Shown here: positions 51,320-59,954 of the stretch, piece after piece
How positions within the stretch are numbered: position 1 is the first letter of the stretch
Layout of the letters: the number at the start of each line of letters is the position of its first letter
From: Salinibacter pepae
Lineage (GTDB): Bacteria > Bacteroidota > Rhodothermia > Rhodothermales > Salinibacteraceae
Assembly (NCBI RefSeq): GCF_947077775.1
Contig: NZ_CAMTTE010000001.1
Location: forward strand, 1,764,501 to 1,828,500
DNA: 64,000 nt
Reading direction: 5' to 3'
Made by a program: the position numbers and the translations under genes
The notes under the pieces: model-generated
Databases searched by the model: none
What the model saw: only the letters and a program-made list of their open reading frames with translations
What the model was told of the DNA's origin: nothing

Positions 51320-52081
51320 CTATTCATCGGTGTTCTCCCCCTCGCCTTCGCCCGAAGCCTTCCCGTCGGCCGACACTTCGGCGTCCCCATCGGGCATTCC
51401 CGAGACCTTTTTGCCAGCCCCCGGCGCAGACGCCCACTGCACCGCAAACTGGAGCAGCTTCGACACGGAGTCAAACCCCAGCTTTTCCTTTGCCCGCCGC
51501 CGGTACGTCTCTACGGTCTTCCGCGCCAGGTTCAGCCGGTCTTGGATTTCTTCGATGCTGCACCCCTCCCCGAGCATCTGAAAGACGGCCAGCTCCCGGT
51601 CGGTAAACTCCTCGATGGGGAAGCTCGGCTCGGAGGACTCCCCACGGGCAACCTTGTTCAGGATCTGTGAGGCCATCTCTCGGCTCAGGAAGACCTCCCC
51701 CCCGTCCACCACTCGGATCGCCTCGATGAGATCTTCGGTGGGCTGATCTTTCATCAGATAGCCGGACGCCCCGGCCTGGATGGCCCGCTCCGCGTAGACC
51801 ATCTCGTCGTACATCGAATACACCACGACCTGCACCTCCGGACACTGCGACTGGAGGTTTTGCACAAGGTCCAACCCATGGGCGTCCTCCAGGGAGATGT
51901 CAACGACGGCGGTATCCGGCGCCATGTCTTCGATCTTTCGGAACGCCTCGTCCGAGGACGTTGCCATTCCGCACACCTCCACGTCGAGGGTGTCGTCGAT
52001 GCGATTGCGAATCGCCTCCAAAATCGCCGGGTGGTCGTCGACGAGAAAGGTCTGAATGTGGGTGGTAGACTGATCCGGCAT
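51320..52081 (-). CDS. NarL/LuxR-type response regulator
   Basis: A 253-residue regulator with a complete receiver: Asp15-Asp16 in FLVDDHPAI, acceptor Asp61 in TAVVDISLEDAHGL, Ser89 and Lys111. The LuxR HTH is FTDRELAVFQMLGEGCSIEEIQDRLNLARKTVETYRRRAKEKLG (about 159-202). The C-terminal tail is a disordered, acidic extension of about 30 residues (SGMPDGDAEVSADGKASGEG). The upstream frame is open to 52153, but ATG 52081 starts the receiver. It lies 157 bp past the histidine kinase stop on the same strand, so a kinase-regulator pair is likely. Confidence 0.94.
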   Translation of the reverse strand: MPDQSTTHIQTFLVDDHPAILEAIRNRIDDTLDVEVCGMATSSDEAFRKIEDMAPDTAVVDISLEDAHGLDLVQNLQSQCPEVQVVVYSMYDEMVYAERAIQAGASGYLMKDQPTEDLIEAIRVVDGGEVFLSREMASQILNKVARGESSEPSFPIEEFTDRELAVFQMLGEGCSIEEIQDRLNLARKTVETYRRRAKEKLGFDSVSKLLQFAVQWASAPGAGKKVSGMPDGDAEVSADGKASGEGEGENTDE

Positions 52082-52172
52082 GTGGATCGCGGAGACAATG
52101 AAAGAGACAGCGCGGACAGAATACGAGCGCCCGGCCTTCGCGACTACGGACAAGAGTTGTACGTTTTCCTAA

Positions 52173-52182
52173 ATGTATACAT
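52173..52182. promoter_or_regulatory. Palindrome ATGTATACAT before the response regulator gene
   Basis: A perfect 10-bp AT-rich palindrome, about 90 bp before the response regulator start, in the space between it and the kinase stop. Possible binding site for the regulator itself. Confidence 0.3.
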
Positions 52183-52238
52183 GGGCGCGCACGGCTACAA
52201 CCCTGATGTGGGAAGACGCCGGGCCCGCCACCACCCCC

Positions 52239-52940
52239 CTACTGATGATTTGCGGATACGGACGCCGCCGGGAGGATGAGGGTGAAAATGCTCCCCCTTC
52301 CCTTCTCCGTTTCGACGTCCACTTCTCCGTCGTGGCGACTGATGATCTCGTTCACGAGGTAGAGCCCCAGCCCCAGCGACACCTCTCCGTCTGTGGGCTG
52401 CTGCCCGAGGCGCTGGAATGGCTTAAACAGCCGATCCAGGTCGTCCTCGCTGAGGCCGGGCCCGCTGTCGGACACAGCAAAGCGCACCTCCGCCTCGGTC
52501 TTTTGGACCTGCACGTCGACCGTCTCGCCACGGGGCGAGTACTTGAGGGCGTTGTTCACAATGTTCTTCATGGCCTCCAGGAGGCGCACCTCGTCCCCAA
52601 CCACCATGGCCTCGTCGGCAAACTCGGCCCGCCGCAGCGTCTGGTCCTTGTACTCGGCGTGGGGCTGGAAACTCTCGACCACCCGCTCGGCCAGGGCCGA
52701 CACGTCAACCGGGGCGAAGGAGAAGTCGTCGGCAAGGACCGGCGGAGAGGAAAAGTCCAGATCCTCCAGATAACCGGACGCCTCCTTCGCCGACGTATGG
52801 ATCAACTCAATCTTGCGTTTGGTATCGCTGGAAAAATCCTGGTCGTTCTCGAGCAGAATGTCGGACAGACGCTCGATGGCCAGGATGGGGTTCTTCAACT
52901 CATGCAGTACGGCGGAGAGCTGTCTCGAATCGTTGCTCAT
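52239..52940 (-). CDS. Sensorless histidine kinase
   Basis: A 233-residue kinase with only the catalytic parts. The H box is VLHELKNPI with His13 very near the N-terminus, followed by a short dimerisation region, then the HATPase domain: N box KNIVNNALKYS, G1 DSGPGL, F-like LFKPFQRLG and G2 GLGLYLV. It has no transmembrane or sensor domain, so a separate sensor must drive it, or it acts as a cytoplasmic relay. The downstream gene on the same strand is the NarL-type regulator (51320-52081). Confidence 0.92.
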   Translation of the reverse strand: MSNDSRQLSAVLHELKNPILAIERLSDILLENDQDFSSDTKRKIELIHTSAKEASGYLEDLDFSSPPVLADDFSFAPVDVSALAERVVESFQPHAEYKDQTLRRAEFADEAMVVGDEVRLLEAMKNIVNNALKYSPRGETVDVQVQKTEAEVRFAVSDSGPGLSEDDLDRLFKPFQRLGQQPTDGEVSLGLGLYLVNEIISRHDGEVDVETEKGRGSIFTLILPAASVSANHQ

Positions 52941-53446
52941 CGCACTCCCTCAAGTTAGAAACCGTCAATGTCTACAGCCTGCGCGCGCCCTTCGCCGGCC
53001 CCGAACGTCTCGATTCCGCCAACGGAACCGGCCAAACAACAATCGCGCGCTTCTGCTCGGCAGACGAGCGCCGGATGCCCGCCGTCAATCAGACGTGAAA
53101 ACAACGTGCCACAAATGCCCACCCGGGCCGATGTGATTGGTTCTCGTGCAGGGCCGCCCTCCGAGCCGACCGGCGTTCGGGGCTTCGCCCTCTTCCCCTC
53201 CCTGAATGGGACCTCAACAGGTCTTTGGAGGCCTAGCGGCCACGACGCGGTGGGCTACACACGAACTTGCCGTAAAGTACCGTGTAAACTTTTCGATTTC
53301 AAGGTACGAGTTTTCGGATCACGCCTCCTTAATTCATCCGGGGCCCGGGCCCGTCGCCGGGACGTGCGGGCGTTTCCTGCCCCGGCGGGCGGCCGTTGGG
53401 GCAAATCCTCCCCTTTCCCAGGGATGGACGAGAACTTTTTAAACGC
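52941..53446. other. Gap between the histidine kinase and CoaE genes
   Basis: About 500 bp with no supported gene. It holds the kinase promoter. An AT-rich stretch around 53275-53340 (with CGTAAAGTACCGTGTAAACT) is the likeliest promoter area. Confidence 0.5.
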
Positions 53447-54067
53447 TCATTGGTCGCCCGTGACGGCCCAGTACAGCTCTGCGCTTTGCCGACGCAGGTC
53501 GTTGAGGGTTCCGTCGTTCTCGAGCACGTGGTCGGCCCGCTCGCGGAGTTCATCCTGAGGGAGTTGATGCTGCATGCGCGCCCGGACCTGCCCCGAAGAC
53601 ACGTCGTCACGGGCCGTCACCCACGCAATGCGGTCGGCCTCCGGGGCCACCACCGCGGCCGTAACGTCGACGTGCTCGTCGCCGCCCGCCTCGAAGAGAA
53701 GTGCCGCCTCGTGGACGAGCAGGGACACCCCTTCGTCCCCTGCCCGCTCCTTTGCCGCCTCGAACGCGTCGAAGACGTGCGGGTGGACAATGCCGTTTAG
53801 CCGCTCCACACGCCCGGCCTCGCCGAATACCTGTTCGGCGAGGTACTCCCGGTTCAGGGTGTCGTCTTCGTGGTAGGCCGCGGCCCCGAAGGCCTTGACG
53901 ATGGCGGCCCGCACGTCGGCGTTCTCCTGCATGAGCCGCTTCGCCTCGAGATCGGCGTAAAAGACGCGAGCCCCTTTTTCTTCCAGGAATCCGCAGACCG
54001 TCGTCTTTCCACTTCCAATGCCTCCTGTTACGCCCAGCGTGGTCACGGCGACGAAGCAGAAATGCAA
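53447..54067 (-). CDS. coaE: Dephospho-CoA kinase
   Basis: CoaE (206 residues) phosphorylates dephospho-CoA at the ribose 3'-OH, the last step in coenzyme A synthesis. The P-loop is LGVTGGIGSGKTTVCGFLEEKGARVFYADLEAK (about 11-43). Further motifs: LNREYLAEQVFGEAGRVERLNGIVHPHVF and LLVHEAALLFEAGGDEHVDVTAAVVAP, then RDDVSSGQVRARMQHQLPQDELRERADHVLENDG. An internal GTG at 54046 (before TTLGVTGG) would give the family's usual short N-terminus, so the ATG at 54067 is uncertain. It lies 74 bp past the HIT gene stop on the same strand. Confidence 0.93.
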   Translation of the reverse strand: MHFCFVAVTTLGVTGGIGSGKTTVCGFLEEKGARVFYADLEAKRLMQENADVRAAIVKAFGAAAYHEDDTLNREYLAEQVFGEAGRVERLNGIVHPHVFDAFEAAKERAGDEGVSLLVHEAALLFEAGGDEHVDVTAAVVAPEADRIAWVTARDDVSSGQVRARMQHQLPQDELRERADHVLENDGTLNDLRRQSAELYWAVTGDQ

Positions 54068-54141
54068 AACACAGACGTCCCCCCGGCGACAGACGGCCGC
54101 CCCCTACTCGCAACATATCCCCGCAACGTGTCGGTGCTCAA

Positions 54142-54486
54142 TCATCCCGGGGGCCAGCTCATGCGGCGCCCCCCGAGAAGATGGAGGTGGAGGTGCCACA
54201 CCGACTGTCCGCCGTCGTCTCCACAGTTGATGACGGTACGGTAGCCGTCACGCAGCCCCTCCTCCTGGGCCAGTTCCCGGGCCACCACGAAGAGGTGGCC
54301 GACCAGGTCTTTGTCTTCCGTATCCAGGTCGTCGAGCGACGGGATCGGCTTTCGGGGCACGATGAGAATGTGGGTGGGCGCCTCCGGGTTGATGTCCCGG
54401 AAGGCCACGCACCGGTCGTCCTCGTGGAGGATGTCGGCGTCTTCTTCACCGTCGATGATGCGTTGGAAGATGGTCTTCTCGGACAT
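54142..54486 (-). CDS. HIT-family histidine-triad nucleotide-binding protein
   Basis: A 114-residue HIT protein of the Hint/PKCI group. The triad is HLHLHLLGG with His98, His100 and His102. Other conserved segments: FQRIIDGEEDADILHEDDRCVAFRDINPEAPTHILIVPRKPI and DGYRTVINCGDDGGQSVWH. Members hydrolyse AMP-linked phosphoramidates or bind nucleotides. The upstream frame opens at 54534; ATG 54486 gives the standard N-terminus. CoaE lies downstream on the same strand. Confidence 0.93.
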   Translation of the reverse strand: MSEKTIFQRIIDGEEDADILHEDDRCVAFRDINPEAPTHILIVPRKPIPSLDDLDTEDKDLVGHLFVVARELAQEEGLRDGYRTVINCGDDGGQSVWHLHLHLLGGRRMSWPPG

Positions 54487-54744
54487 GGGATCAGTCCACA
54501 GTCCGTGAGCGGAATCGAGCGGACGGTCCTGCATATACGGACCGTGCTTTCACAATATAGATGCGGCGGACGAATCACAAGGGCCCTACCGGCCCGGAAC
54601 GGCCCGTTTCCCGACGCCTCCGATACATGTGCGAACAGACTGACAACTATGCGGCCGTTTATTCCTGCTAAACAACATCGATCGGAGTGATCGGTACCTA
54701 CGGGCATAATAATCGTCTCCGGCTTCTTCGAACGTCACTCTGCC

Positions 54745-55158
54745 ATGCCCACCGTTTACATCACCCGCAAGGTTCACTTCAACGCCGCCCACCGGCTCCA
54801 CAACCCCAACAAGTCGGATGCGTGGAACGAGGACACCTACGGAAAGGATAACAACCCGAACTGGCACGGCCACAACTACGAGCTGGAGGTGACGGTGGCC
54901 GGCGAGCCCGACCCCGAGACCGGGTACGTGGTGGACCTGGGCGTCCTGAAGGACATCCTCCACGACCGGGTGCTCGACAAGGTGGACCACAAGAACCTGA
55001 ACCTGGAGGTCGATTTTATGGACGGGGTCATTCCGTCGAGCGAGAACTTTGCGATCGCCATCTGGAACGAAATCGAAGACGCACTGCCCAACGGGGAGCT
55101 CCACTGCGTACGACTGTACGAAACCCCTCGCAATTTCGTGGAATACCGGGGCGCGTAG
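54745..55158 (+). CDS. PTPS/QueD-family protein, catalytic Cys replaced by Asp
   Basis: A 137-residue 6-pyruvoyl-tetrahydropterin synthase-fold protein. The zinc ligands are His16 (FNAAHRLHN) and His41/His43 ([10 protein letters not shown]). The catalytic base region keeps [12 protein letters not shown] and the C-terminal [10 protein letters not shown]. The usual catalytic Cys in GKCNNPN reads GKDNNPN, so Asp35 takes its place. PTPS-III proteins with an acidic residue here are known to act in folate synthesis, making 6-hydroxymethyl-dihydropterin and replacing FolB. GTP cyclohydrolase gene folE begins 52 bp downstream. I favour a folate or pterin role over queuosine. Confidence 0.85.
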   Translation: MPTVYITRKVHFNAAHRLHNPNKSDAWNEDTYGKDNNPNWHGHNYELEVTVAGEPDPETGYVVDLGVLKDILHDRVLDKVDHKNLNLEVDFMDGVIPSSENFAIAIWNEIEDALPNGELHCVRLYETPRNFVEYRGA

Positions 55159-55210
55159 CCGCTCCGGCCGTTCGCTTCCACACGCTGTCTCACCGCCCTC
55201 ATCTTCTGTA

Positions 55211-55867
55211 ATGGCTGAGAAAAAGATCCAATCGAGCGGGCTGCGCACCAACGGCTCCGCCGACGGCATGCCGCCGAAACTCTACGAGCGGCGCGACATC
55301 TACGACGAAGAGACCTCCGAGGCCCTCGGCGAGCACATCGAGGCCATCCTCGACATCCTGGGCGAAGACGCGGACCGGGAGGGGCTCGCCGACACCCCCG
55401 AGCGCGTCGCCCGGGCCTACCAGTTTCTGATGCACGGGTACGCCCTCGACCCGAAGGACATCCTGCGCCAAGCCCTCTTCGAAGAGGCCTACGACGAGAT
55501 GATTCTCGTCAAAGACATCGAGGTGTACTCAATGTGCGAGCACCACATGCTGCCGTTTTACGGCAAGGCCCACGTGGCCTACATTCCGGACGGCCAGATT
55601 GTGGGACTCAGCAAAATCCCGCGGACGGTCGAGGTCTTCGCCCGGCGCCTGCAGGTGCAGGAGCGCCTTACGCTCCAGATCCGAAACGCCATCGACGAGG
55701 TGGTCGACCCCATGGGCACGGCCGTTGTCATCGAGGCGAAGCACCTCTGCATGATGATGCGGGGGGCCGAAAAGCAGAACTCGGCGACCACCACCAGCTC
55801 GGTGAGCGGCGAGTTTAACAATCACGCCACCCGGGACGAGTTCATGCGCCTGATCGATGCCGAGTAG
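55211..55867 (+). CDS. folE: GTP cyclohydrolase I
   Basis: FolE (218 residues) converts GTP to 7,8-dihydroneopterin triphosphate, the entry to folate and pterin synthesis. Zinc ligands: Cys109 and His112 in [11 protein letters not shown], and Cys180 in KHLCMMMRG. Seen further: [55 protein letters not shown], and the [22 protein letters not shown] end. ATG 55211 (MAEKKIQSS) is the sensible start. It follows the PTPS-like gene by 52 bp, so one transcript and one pathway are likely. Confidence 0.97.
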   Translation: MAEKKIQSSGLRTNGSADGMPPKLYERRDIYDEETSEALGEHIEAILDILGEDADREGLADTPERVARAYQFLMHGYALDPKDILRQALFEEAYDEMILVKDIEVYSMCEHHMLPFYGKAHVAYIPDGQIVGLSKIPRTVEVFARRLQVQERLTLQIRNAIDEVVDPMGTAVVIEAKHLCMMMRGAEKQNSATTTSSVSGEFNNHATRDEFMRLIDAE

Positions 55868-55916
55868 CCCCGGATCGGGCCGGGAGAGCGGGGCCGCCCG
55901 CGCAAGCGACTCACCC

Positions 55917-55940
55917 CTCGTAAATTGCCTCGTAAATTGC
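55917..55940 (+). repeat. Tandem 12-bp repeat before an SDR gene
   Basis: CTCGTAAATTGC is present twice in a row, ending 9 bp before the SDR ATG at 55950. It spans the ribosome-binding region and could change expression by slippage. Confidence 0.75.
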
Positions 55941-55949
55941 TCTTCGAAA

Positions 55950-56648
55950 ATGATTGTCGTCGTCACGGGCGCGAGCCAGGGCATCGGCCAGGCCATCGCG
56001 GAGGCGTTCGCCGCGGAACACGATGCACGGGTGGCCCTGGCGGCGCGGACCCGCACCGCCCTGGAGCAGACCGCCGATGCCTGCCGGACGCGGGGCGGCA
56101 CGCCGCTCGTGCTCCCCACCGACGTGACCGACGACGCGGCGGTGGCCGACCTGGCGGCGGCCGTGCATGAGGAGTGGGGCCCGCCGGACGTGCTGGTCAA
56201 CAACGCCGGGGCGTTCACCGGCACGCCCCTCGACGAGCTGACCCTGGAGGGCTTCCGCGACCAGATCGACGTCAACCTCACGAGCGCCTTCGCCGTGACG
56301 ACGGCGTTTCTGCCCGCAATGCGCGAACGGGGCACGGGGCACCTTTTCTTTATGGGCTCGGTGGCGTCCCTGATGGCCTACCCCGGCAACGCCGGCTACT
56401 GTGCCGCCAAGCACGGCCTCCGCGGGCTCGCCCGCACGGTGCGCGCGGAGACGAAGGACGAGGGCCTCCGCGTGACCACGGTGCTGCCCGGCGCCACCGA
56501 CACGCCCACCTGGGAGGGGAGCGGCATTGCGGAGGAGCGGCTCATGGCCCCGGAGGACGTGGCCCAGTCCGTGGTGGACGCCTACCGCCTCTCCGACCGC
56601 ACGGTGCTCGAGGAGCTGCTCCTCCGGCCGCAGGAAGGGGACGTGTGA
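55950..56648 (+). CDS. SDR-family oxidoreductase
   Basis: A 232-residue SDR. Nucleotide motif VVTGASQGIGQAIAEAF, then LVNNAGAFTGTPLDE, catalytic Ser in LFFMGSVASLMAYPG, and Tyr-x3-Lys in YCAAKHGLRGLART. The family includes 3-oxoacyl-ACP reductases and sugar or alcohol dehydrogenases; a specific substrate is not visible. The upstream frame is open to 55857, but the tandem repeat and conserved start favour ATG 55950. It begins 83 bp past the folE stop on the same strand. Confidence 0.92.
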   Translation: MIVVVTGASQGIGQAIAEAFAAEHDARVALAARTRTALEQTADACRTRGGTPLVLPTDVTDDAAVADLAAAVHEEWGPPDVLVNNAGAFTGTPLDELTLEGFRDQIDVNLTSAFAVTTAFLPAMRERGTGHLFFMGSVASLMAYPGNAGYCAAKHGLRGLARTVRAETKDEGLRVTTVLPGATDTPTWEGSGIAEERLMAPEDVAQSVVDAYRLSDRTVLEELLLRPQEGDV

Positions 56649-56655
56649 CCCATCG

Positions 56656-57171
56656 TCAGCGCTCGCGCTCGTCCGCGAGCCGCGCCGCCGGGACCCACGC
56701 CCACGTCAGCGTGCCGGCGACGAGCGTCGTGTCGTCCCCGGGGGCCGTAAGCGCCACGTCCACCGCAATCTGGCCCAGGGGCCGGGAGCGGACCTGGCTC
56801 GTTTCGGCGTCGGTGAGGGTGGCCTCCGCCTGCACGGCGTCCCGCGCGAAGTTCTCGAACGAGATGTCCATCGTCCGCAGCAGGGGCGAGGAGCCGTCCG
56901 GCACGTTGAGGGCCACGACGAGGCCGGACGCCGTTTCGGCCAGGAGCGCGAGGGCCGCGGCGTGGAGGCCGCCGAGATGGTTGTGGAGGCGCTCCTCGTT
57001 GTCGAGGCGGACGGCGACGCGGCACGGGGTGTACGCCTCGACGAAGCATCCGGCGGTGTCGACGAACGGGATCACCTCGCCCACGGCCTGGGTGACGAGG
57101 GGCGGCCGCAGGCGTGGGGGCGTCCCCTCGTATCGGTCGGCGATGCGGACGAACGGATTGGTGTTGGCCAT
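56656..57171 (-). CDS. DUF4442/PaaI-like hotdog-fold thioesterase
   Basis: A 171-residue protein of the DUF4442 group, which has the hotdog fold of acyl-CoA thioesterases. Seen: PPRLRPPLVTQAVGEVIPFVDTAGCFVEAYTPCRVAVRL, HNHLGGLHAAALALLAETASGLVVALNVP (the hotdog helix), and DISFENFARDAVQAEATL and VDVALTAPGDDTTLVAGTLTWAWVP strands. The catalytic residues of the DUF4442 group are not settled. It is divergent from another hotdog-fold gene (57423) across a 250-bp gap. ATG 57171 is preferred over a start at 57210. Confidence 0.7.
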   Translation of the reverse strand: MANTNPFVRIADRYEGTPPRLRPPLVTQAVGEVIPFVDTAGCFVEAYTPCRVAVRLDNEERLHNHLGGLHAAALALLAETASGLVVALNVPDGSSPLLRTMDISFENFARDAVQAEATLTDAETSQVRSRPLGQIAVDVALTAPGDDTTLVAGTLTWAWVPAARLADERER

Positions 57172-57422
57172 CGGACACGGATCTGCTTGTGAGAATGAGG
57201 CGGGGGCCACCGGCCGAACGCTGCCAGGGGCCGCACAGAAAAGGCGCGACTCGTTTCTTGCTTTGGTAACGTCTGGGTTCTTTGTCCCTTCACCCGTCGA
57301 ACCCCTGCGGTTTTCCCGAATAGATTCGACACGACGGCGAACGTGTCCCCCCTCGGCTCGTAAGGAGACTCCGTCTGTCTTAACTTGCTCTCCGGACCCT
57401 CGCCTCGCAGGTTGTTCGCGTC

Positions 57423-57974
57423 ATGCCCAACCCGTCGCTCAAGGACACCGCTCTCGACGAACTGGAGCGCCTCATCACCGAGAAGATGCCCATCACGGAG
57501 CATCTCGAGTTCGAGCTTGCCGCGGACGAGCAGGGCCGCCTGCGCGCCTCCGCGCCCCTGAAGCCGAACGCGAACCACATGGGCAGCGCATTCGGGGGCA
57601 GCCTCAGCATGCTGGCCACGGTCACCGGCTGGGCGATGATGCACCAGCTCGTGCAGGACGCGATGCACGACGCGATGGAGGACATGCGCGAACGGGTGGA
57701 GGTCATGATCCAGGAAAGCGACATCGAGTACCTGCAGCCCGTCTACGAAAACATCTCGGTGGTCTGCGAGCCCCCAGACGAAGATGCCCAGGAGCGGTTT
57801 CAAGAAATGCTGGACCGCTGGGGGCGGGCGCGAATCGAGCTGGAGTGCAAAATCAACGAGGCGGGAGAGCGGGCCGTCACCTTCATCGGCCAGTACGTGG
57901 CCCTCGACCGGAGCGAAGAGCAAGGCGACGGGGCCCCGTTCCACATGGAGAGCTGCGACCCCGCGGACCTGTAG
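57423..57974 (+). CDS. YiiD C-terminal-like thioesterase domain protein
   Basis: A 183-residue protein matching the YiiD_C thioesterase family. Seen: LERLITEKMPITEHLEFELAADEQGRLRASAPLKPNANHMGSAFGGSLSMLATVTGWAMMHQLV, where NHMGSAFGGS is the characteristic hotdog helix start, then YLQPVYENISVVCEPPDEDAQ and RIELECKINEAGERAVTFIGQYVAL. It is very acidic. The partner gene across the divergent promoter is another hotdog protein, so the two may handle related acyl substrates. Confidence 0.8.
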   Translation: MPNPSLKDTALDELERLITEKMPITEHLEFELAADEQGRLRASAPLKPNANHMGSAFGGSLSMLATVTGWAMMHQLVQDAMHDAMEDMRERVEVMIQESDIEYLQPVYENISVVCEPPDEDAQERFQEMLDRWGRARIELECKINEAGERAVTFIGQYVALDRSEEQGDGAPFHMESCDPADL

Positions 57975-57977
57975 CCG

Positions 57978-58436
57978 TTACAGCCCCTCTTCGTACATCC
58001 GGTACGGCGGCTCGCTCATCCCCCGTGTCTCGTACACCGCCCGGGCCGCCGCGTTGTCCCGCTCTACGTAGAGGCGGAGCCCACACACGCCGTCCGCCTC
58101 GCGGGCCCGCCGGCGCACCTCGCGGTGAAGAGCCGTGTAGACGCCCGTCCGCCGCGCCGACGGGCGCACGTACACGCTCTGGATCCACCAGAAGTCCGCG
58201 TTGCGCCAGTCGCTCCACTCGGTCGTGATCATCAGGCTCCCCACGACCTCGCCGTCGCGTTCCGCGACGAGATAGAACGCCGGACCGGGCGTGTCGAACA
58301 CGGCCTGCACACCGGCCCGCACGGTCTCGGGATCGAGCGTCTTGTTCTCGGTCTCCTCGGCCATTGCTTCATTGAACCGGGCAAGGGTCTCGGCGTCGTC
58401 GACAGTGGCGCGGCGGATGGTGGGGGCGTCTGCCAT
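57978..58436 (-). CDS. GNAT-family N-acetyltransferase
   Basis: A 152-residue GNAT protein. Seen: IRRATVDDAETLARFNEAMAEETENKTLDPETVRAGVQAVFDTPGPAFYLVAERDGEVVGSLMITTEWSDWRNADFWWIQSVYVRPSARRTGVYTALHREVRRRA (the R/Q-x-x-G-x-G/A-like motif as RRTGVYTAL) and LRLYVERDNAAARAVYETRGM. It transfers an acetyl group from acetyl-CoA to an unknown amine. The frame is open upstream to 58595; ATG 58436 is preferred. It converges with the YiiD-like gene, 3 bp apart. Confidence 0.88.
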   Translation of the reverse strand: MADAPTIRRATVDDAETLARFNEAMAEETENKTLDPETVRAGVQAVFDTPGPAFYLVAERDGEVVGSLMITTEWSDWRNADFWWIQSVYVRPSARRTGVYTALHREVRRRAREADGVCGLRLYVERDNAAARAVYETRGMSEPPYRMYEEGL

Positions 58437-58909
58437 AAGGGACGTCAATCCGTTCGTTAAGTCTAGCGTGCTGAGGGGCTCCGAGCCTCCGCAGGGACGG
58501 AACAGGCGTTTGGACGGAGCCTCACCCCTTCGCGAACAGCGGTCGAGAACTGGAACAAACGCCTGGGCCGGATGTGTGCCAAAATGATTTTGCATGAGTC
58601 AAATTTACGCTCCTCGTTGAAGATCACCGCTGATCGTCTGTCGTGAACACGAGCACGTCTCGACGATCAGCCGATGCCCCCACCCAGCAGGCTTCCGATT
58701 CGTTCCGGCCGATCGGCCATGCCAGAATGGTTCTCACCCCCGTTCTCCTGATTGGGGGTCTGGACACCTGTTTTTTGGCCCGGGGACGCTCCTTGGAGAT
58801 GCGGCTCCGGCCGCGATCCTGGTGTTGTTTTCGGTCCTGAACGGGGGGACGTTCTACCAAAAGTGGACAGCGAATACCTGAATACCCCGGGCAGCAGGGA
58901 CAGGGCCCC
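58437..58909. other. Gap between the GNAT and endonuclease V genes
   Basis: About 470 bp with no supported gene. It holds the GNAT promoter on the minus strand. No palindrome or hairpin of note was seen. Confidence 0.5.
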
Positions 58910-59584
58910 CTATTCCCCCTCCGTCTTCCGACTCAGCTTGTGGGCCTGCCGGGTCGGCTCGGGGATCTTGTACCGGGGACTGCAGTCCAGCATCAGGTCC
59001 GCCGCGCCGTCGAGCGTACAGCGGTGGCCGACACTCACGTAAACCGGGTTCACGTCCGTCCGCGTCCGGAGCACCGTCCCGACCGTCTCCCCGTCGTCGA
59101 CCAACGGCACGCGACTGCCCTTCTCGGGGCCAAGCTCCCCCTGCGGCGCCCCGACGAGGATCGACTTTGCGACGCCGATTGCCGGCGCGTCGAGCAGCAC
59201 GCCGAGGTGACAGGCCAGCCCAAAGCGGCGCGGGTGGGCCGCCCCGTGGCTGTCGGTCACAAACACGTCCGGCGTCGAATGGAGCCGCTCAAGCGCAGGG
59301 AGGACGGCCGGCATCTCCCGGAAGCTGAGCAGGCCCGGCACGTACGGAAACGGCACCTCGCAGCGATGAATCGCCTCGTCGACCACGTCCAATTCTGGCA
59401 GCCGAAGCACGGAGACGGCCGCCTGGGCCGTGTCGTCGCGCACGCTGACGTCGATCCCGGCGACGGTCTCGACCCCGCCCGGCAGGGCCCTCGCGGTCAC
59501 CTCCGACGCCAATCGACGTTGGATGCGCTTGGCCTCGTCGGTCGAGACATTCCAGTCGTGGGGGTGCGGGCGAGCGTCCTGCAT
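58910..59584 (-). CDS. nfi: Endonuclease V
   Basis: Endonuclease V (224 residues) nicks DNA near deoxyinosine and other deaminated bases. Seen: VAGIDVSVRDDTAQAAV with the first catalytic Asp, VPFPYVPGLLSFREMPAVLPALERL with the Tyr wedge region, and VTDSHGAAHPRRFGLACHLGVLLDAPAIGVAKSILVG. The usual VDGHG reads TDSHG, with Gly changed to Ser, but the metal Asp and His-Pro-Arg-Arg are kept. The frame is open upstream to 59836, but the part before MQDARPHPH has no similarity, so ATG 59584 is chosen. The tRNA-Val gene lies about 290 bp away on the other strand. Confidence 0.9.
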   Translation of the reverse strand: MQDARPHPHDWNVSTDEAKRIQRRLASEVTARALPGGVETVAGIDVSVRDDTAQAAVSVLRLPELDVVDEAIHRCEVPFPYVPGLLSFREMPAVLPALERLHSTPDVFVTDSHGAAHPRRFGLACHLGVLLDAPAIGVAKSILVGAPQGELGPEKGSRVPLVDDGETVGTVLRTRTDVNPVYVSVGHRCTLDGAADLMLDCSPRYKIPEPTRQAHKLSRKTEGE

Positions 59585-59875
59585 GCGGCAAGGAAAAAGT
59601 GGCGTGGCAACGAATCCGTCGGGGCAGTTTGACGGCCGAAAAAGGAAGGGGTTTGGCACACGCAGCGTTTCTCTGGGGCGGTCGTCGCCCCGTCTTCTGG
59701 TCCCCTGCACGGTTCTTCCCCCTTGCACACCGCAGAGCGCCCCCGACGCCGTAGGCGCGCCCCGCCCGCCACACGAGTCGAGGTCAAAGTTTCGGTGAAT
59801 CAAGGCGAAGAGGAATCCTGATCGCAGTGCGAGCATTGATATTGAGTCCCAAGTACCGACAGCAGGCTCCGATTT

Positions 59876-59949
59876 GGGTCCATAGCTCAGTTGGTTAGAG
59901 CGCTACGTTGACATCGTAGAGGTCAGTGGTTCGAGTCCACTTGGACCCA
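59876..59949 (+). tRNA. tRNA-Val (anticodon GAC)
   Basis: A 74-nt cloverleaf. The acceptor stem GGGTCCA pairs with TGGACCC, the D arm holds AGCTCAGTTGGTTAGAGC, the anticodon stem CTACG/CGTAG encloses the loop TTGACAT (anticodon GAC, reading GUC and GUU Val codons), and the T arm holds GTGGTTCGAGTCCAC. CCA is not fully encoded: after the discriminator A the sequence continues CTGTT. A terminator hairpin follows. Confidence 0.97.
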
Positions 59950-59954
59950 CTGTT

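Noticed and set aside
53301..53446. Possible small gene between the kinase and coaE genes
   Set aside because: The open frames here lie antisense or in AT-richer promoter DNA and show no protein-like pattern.
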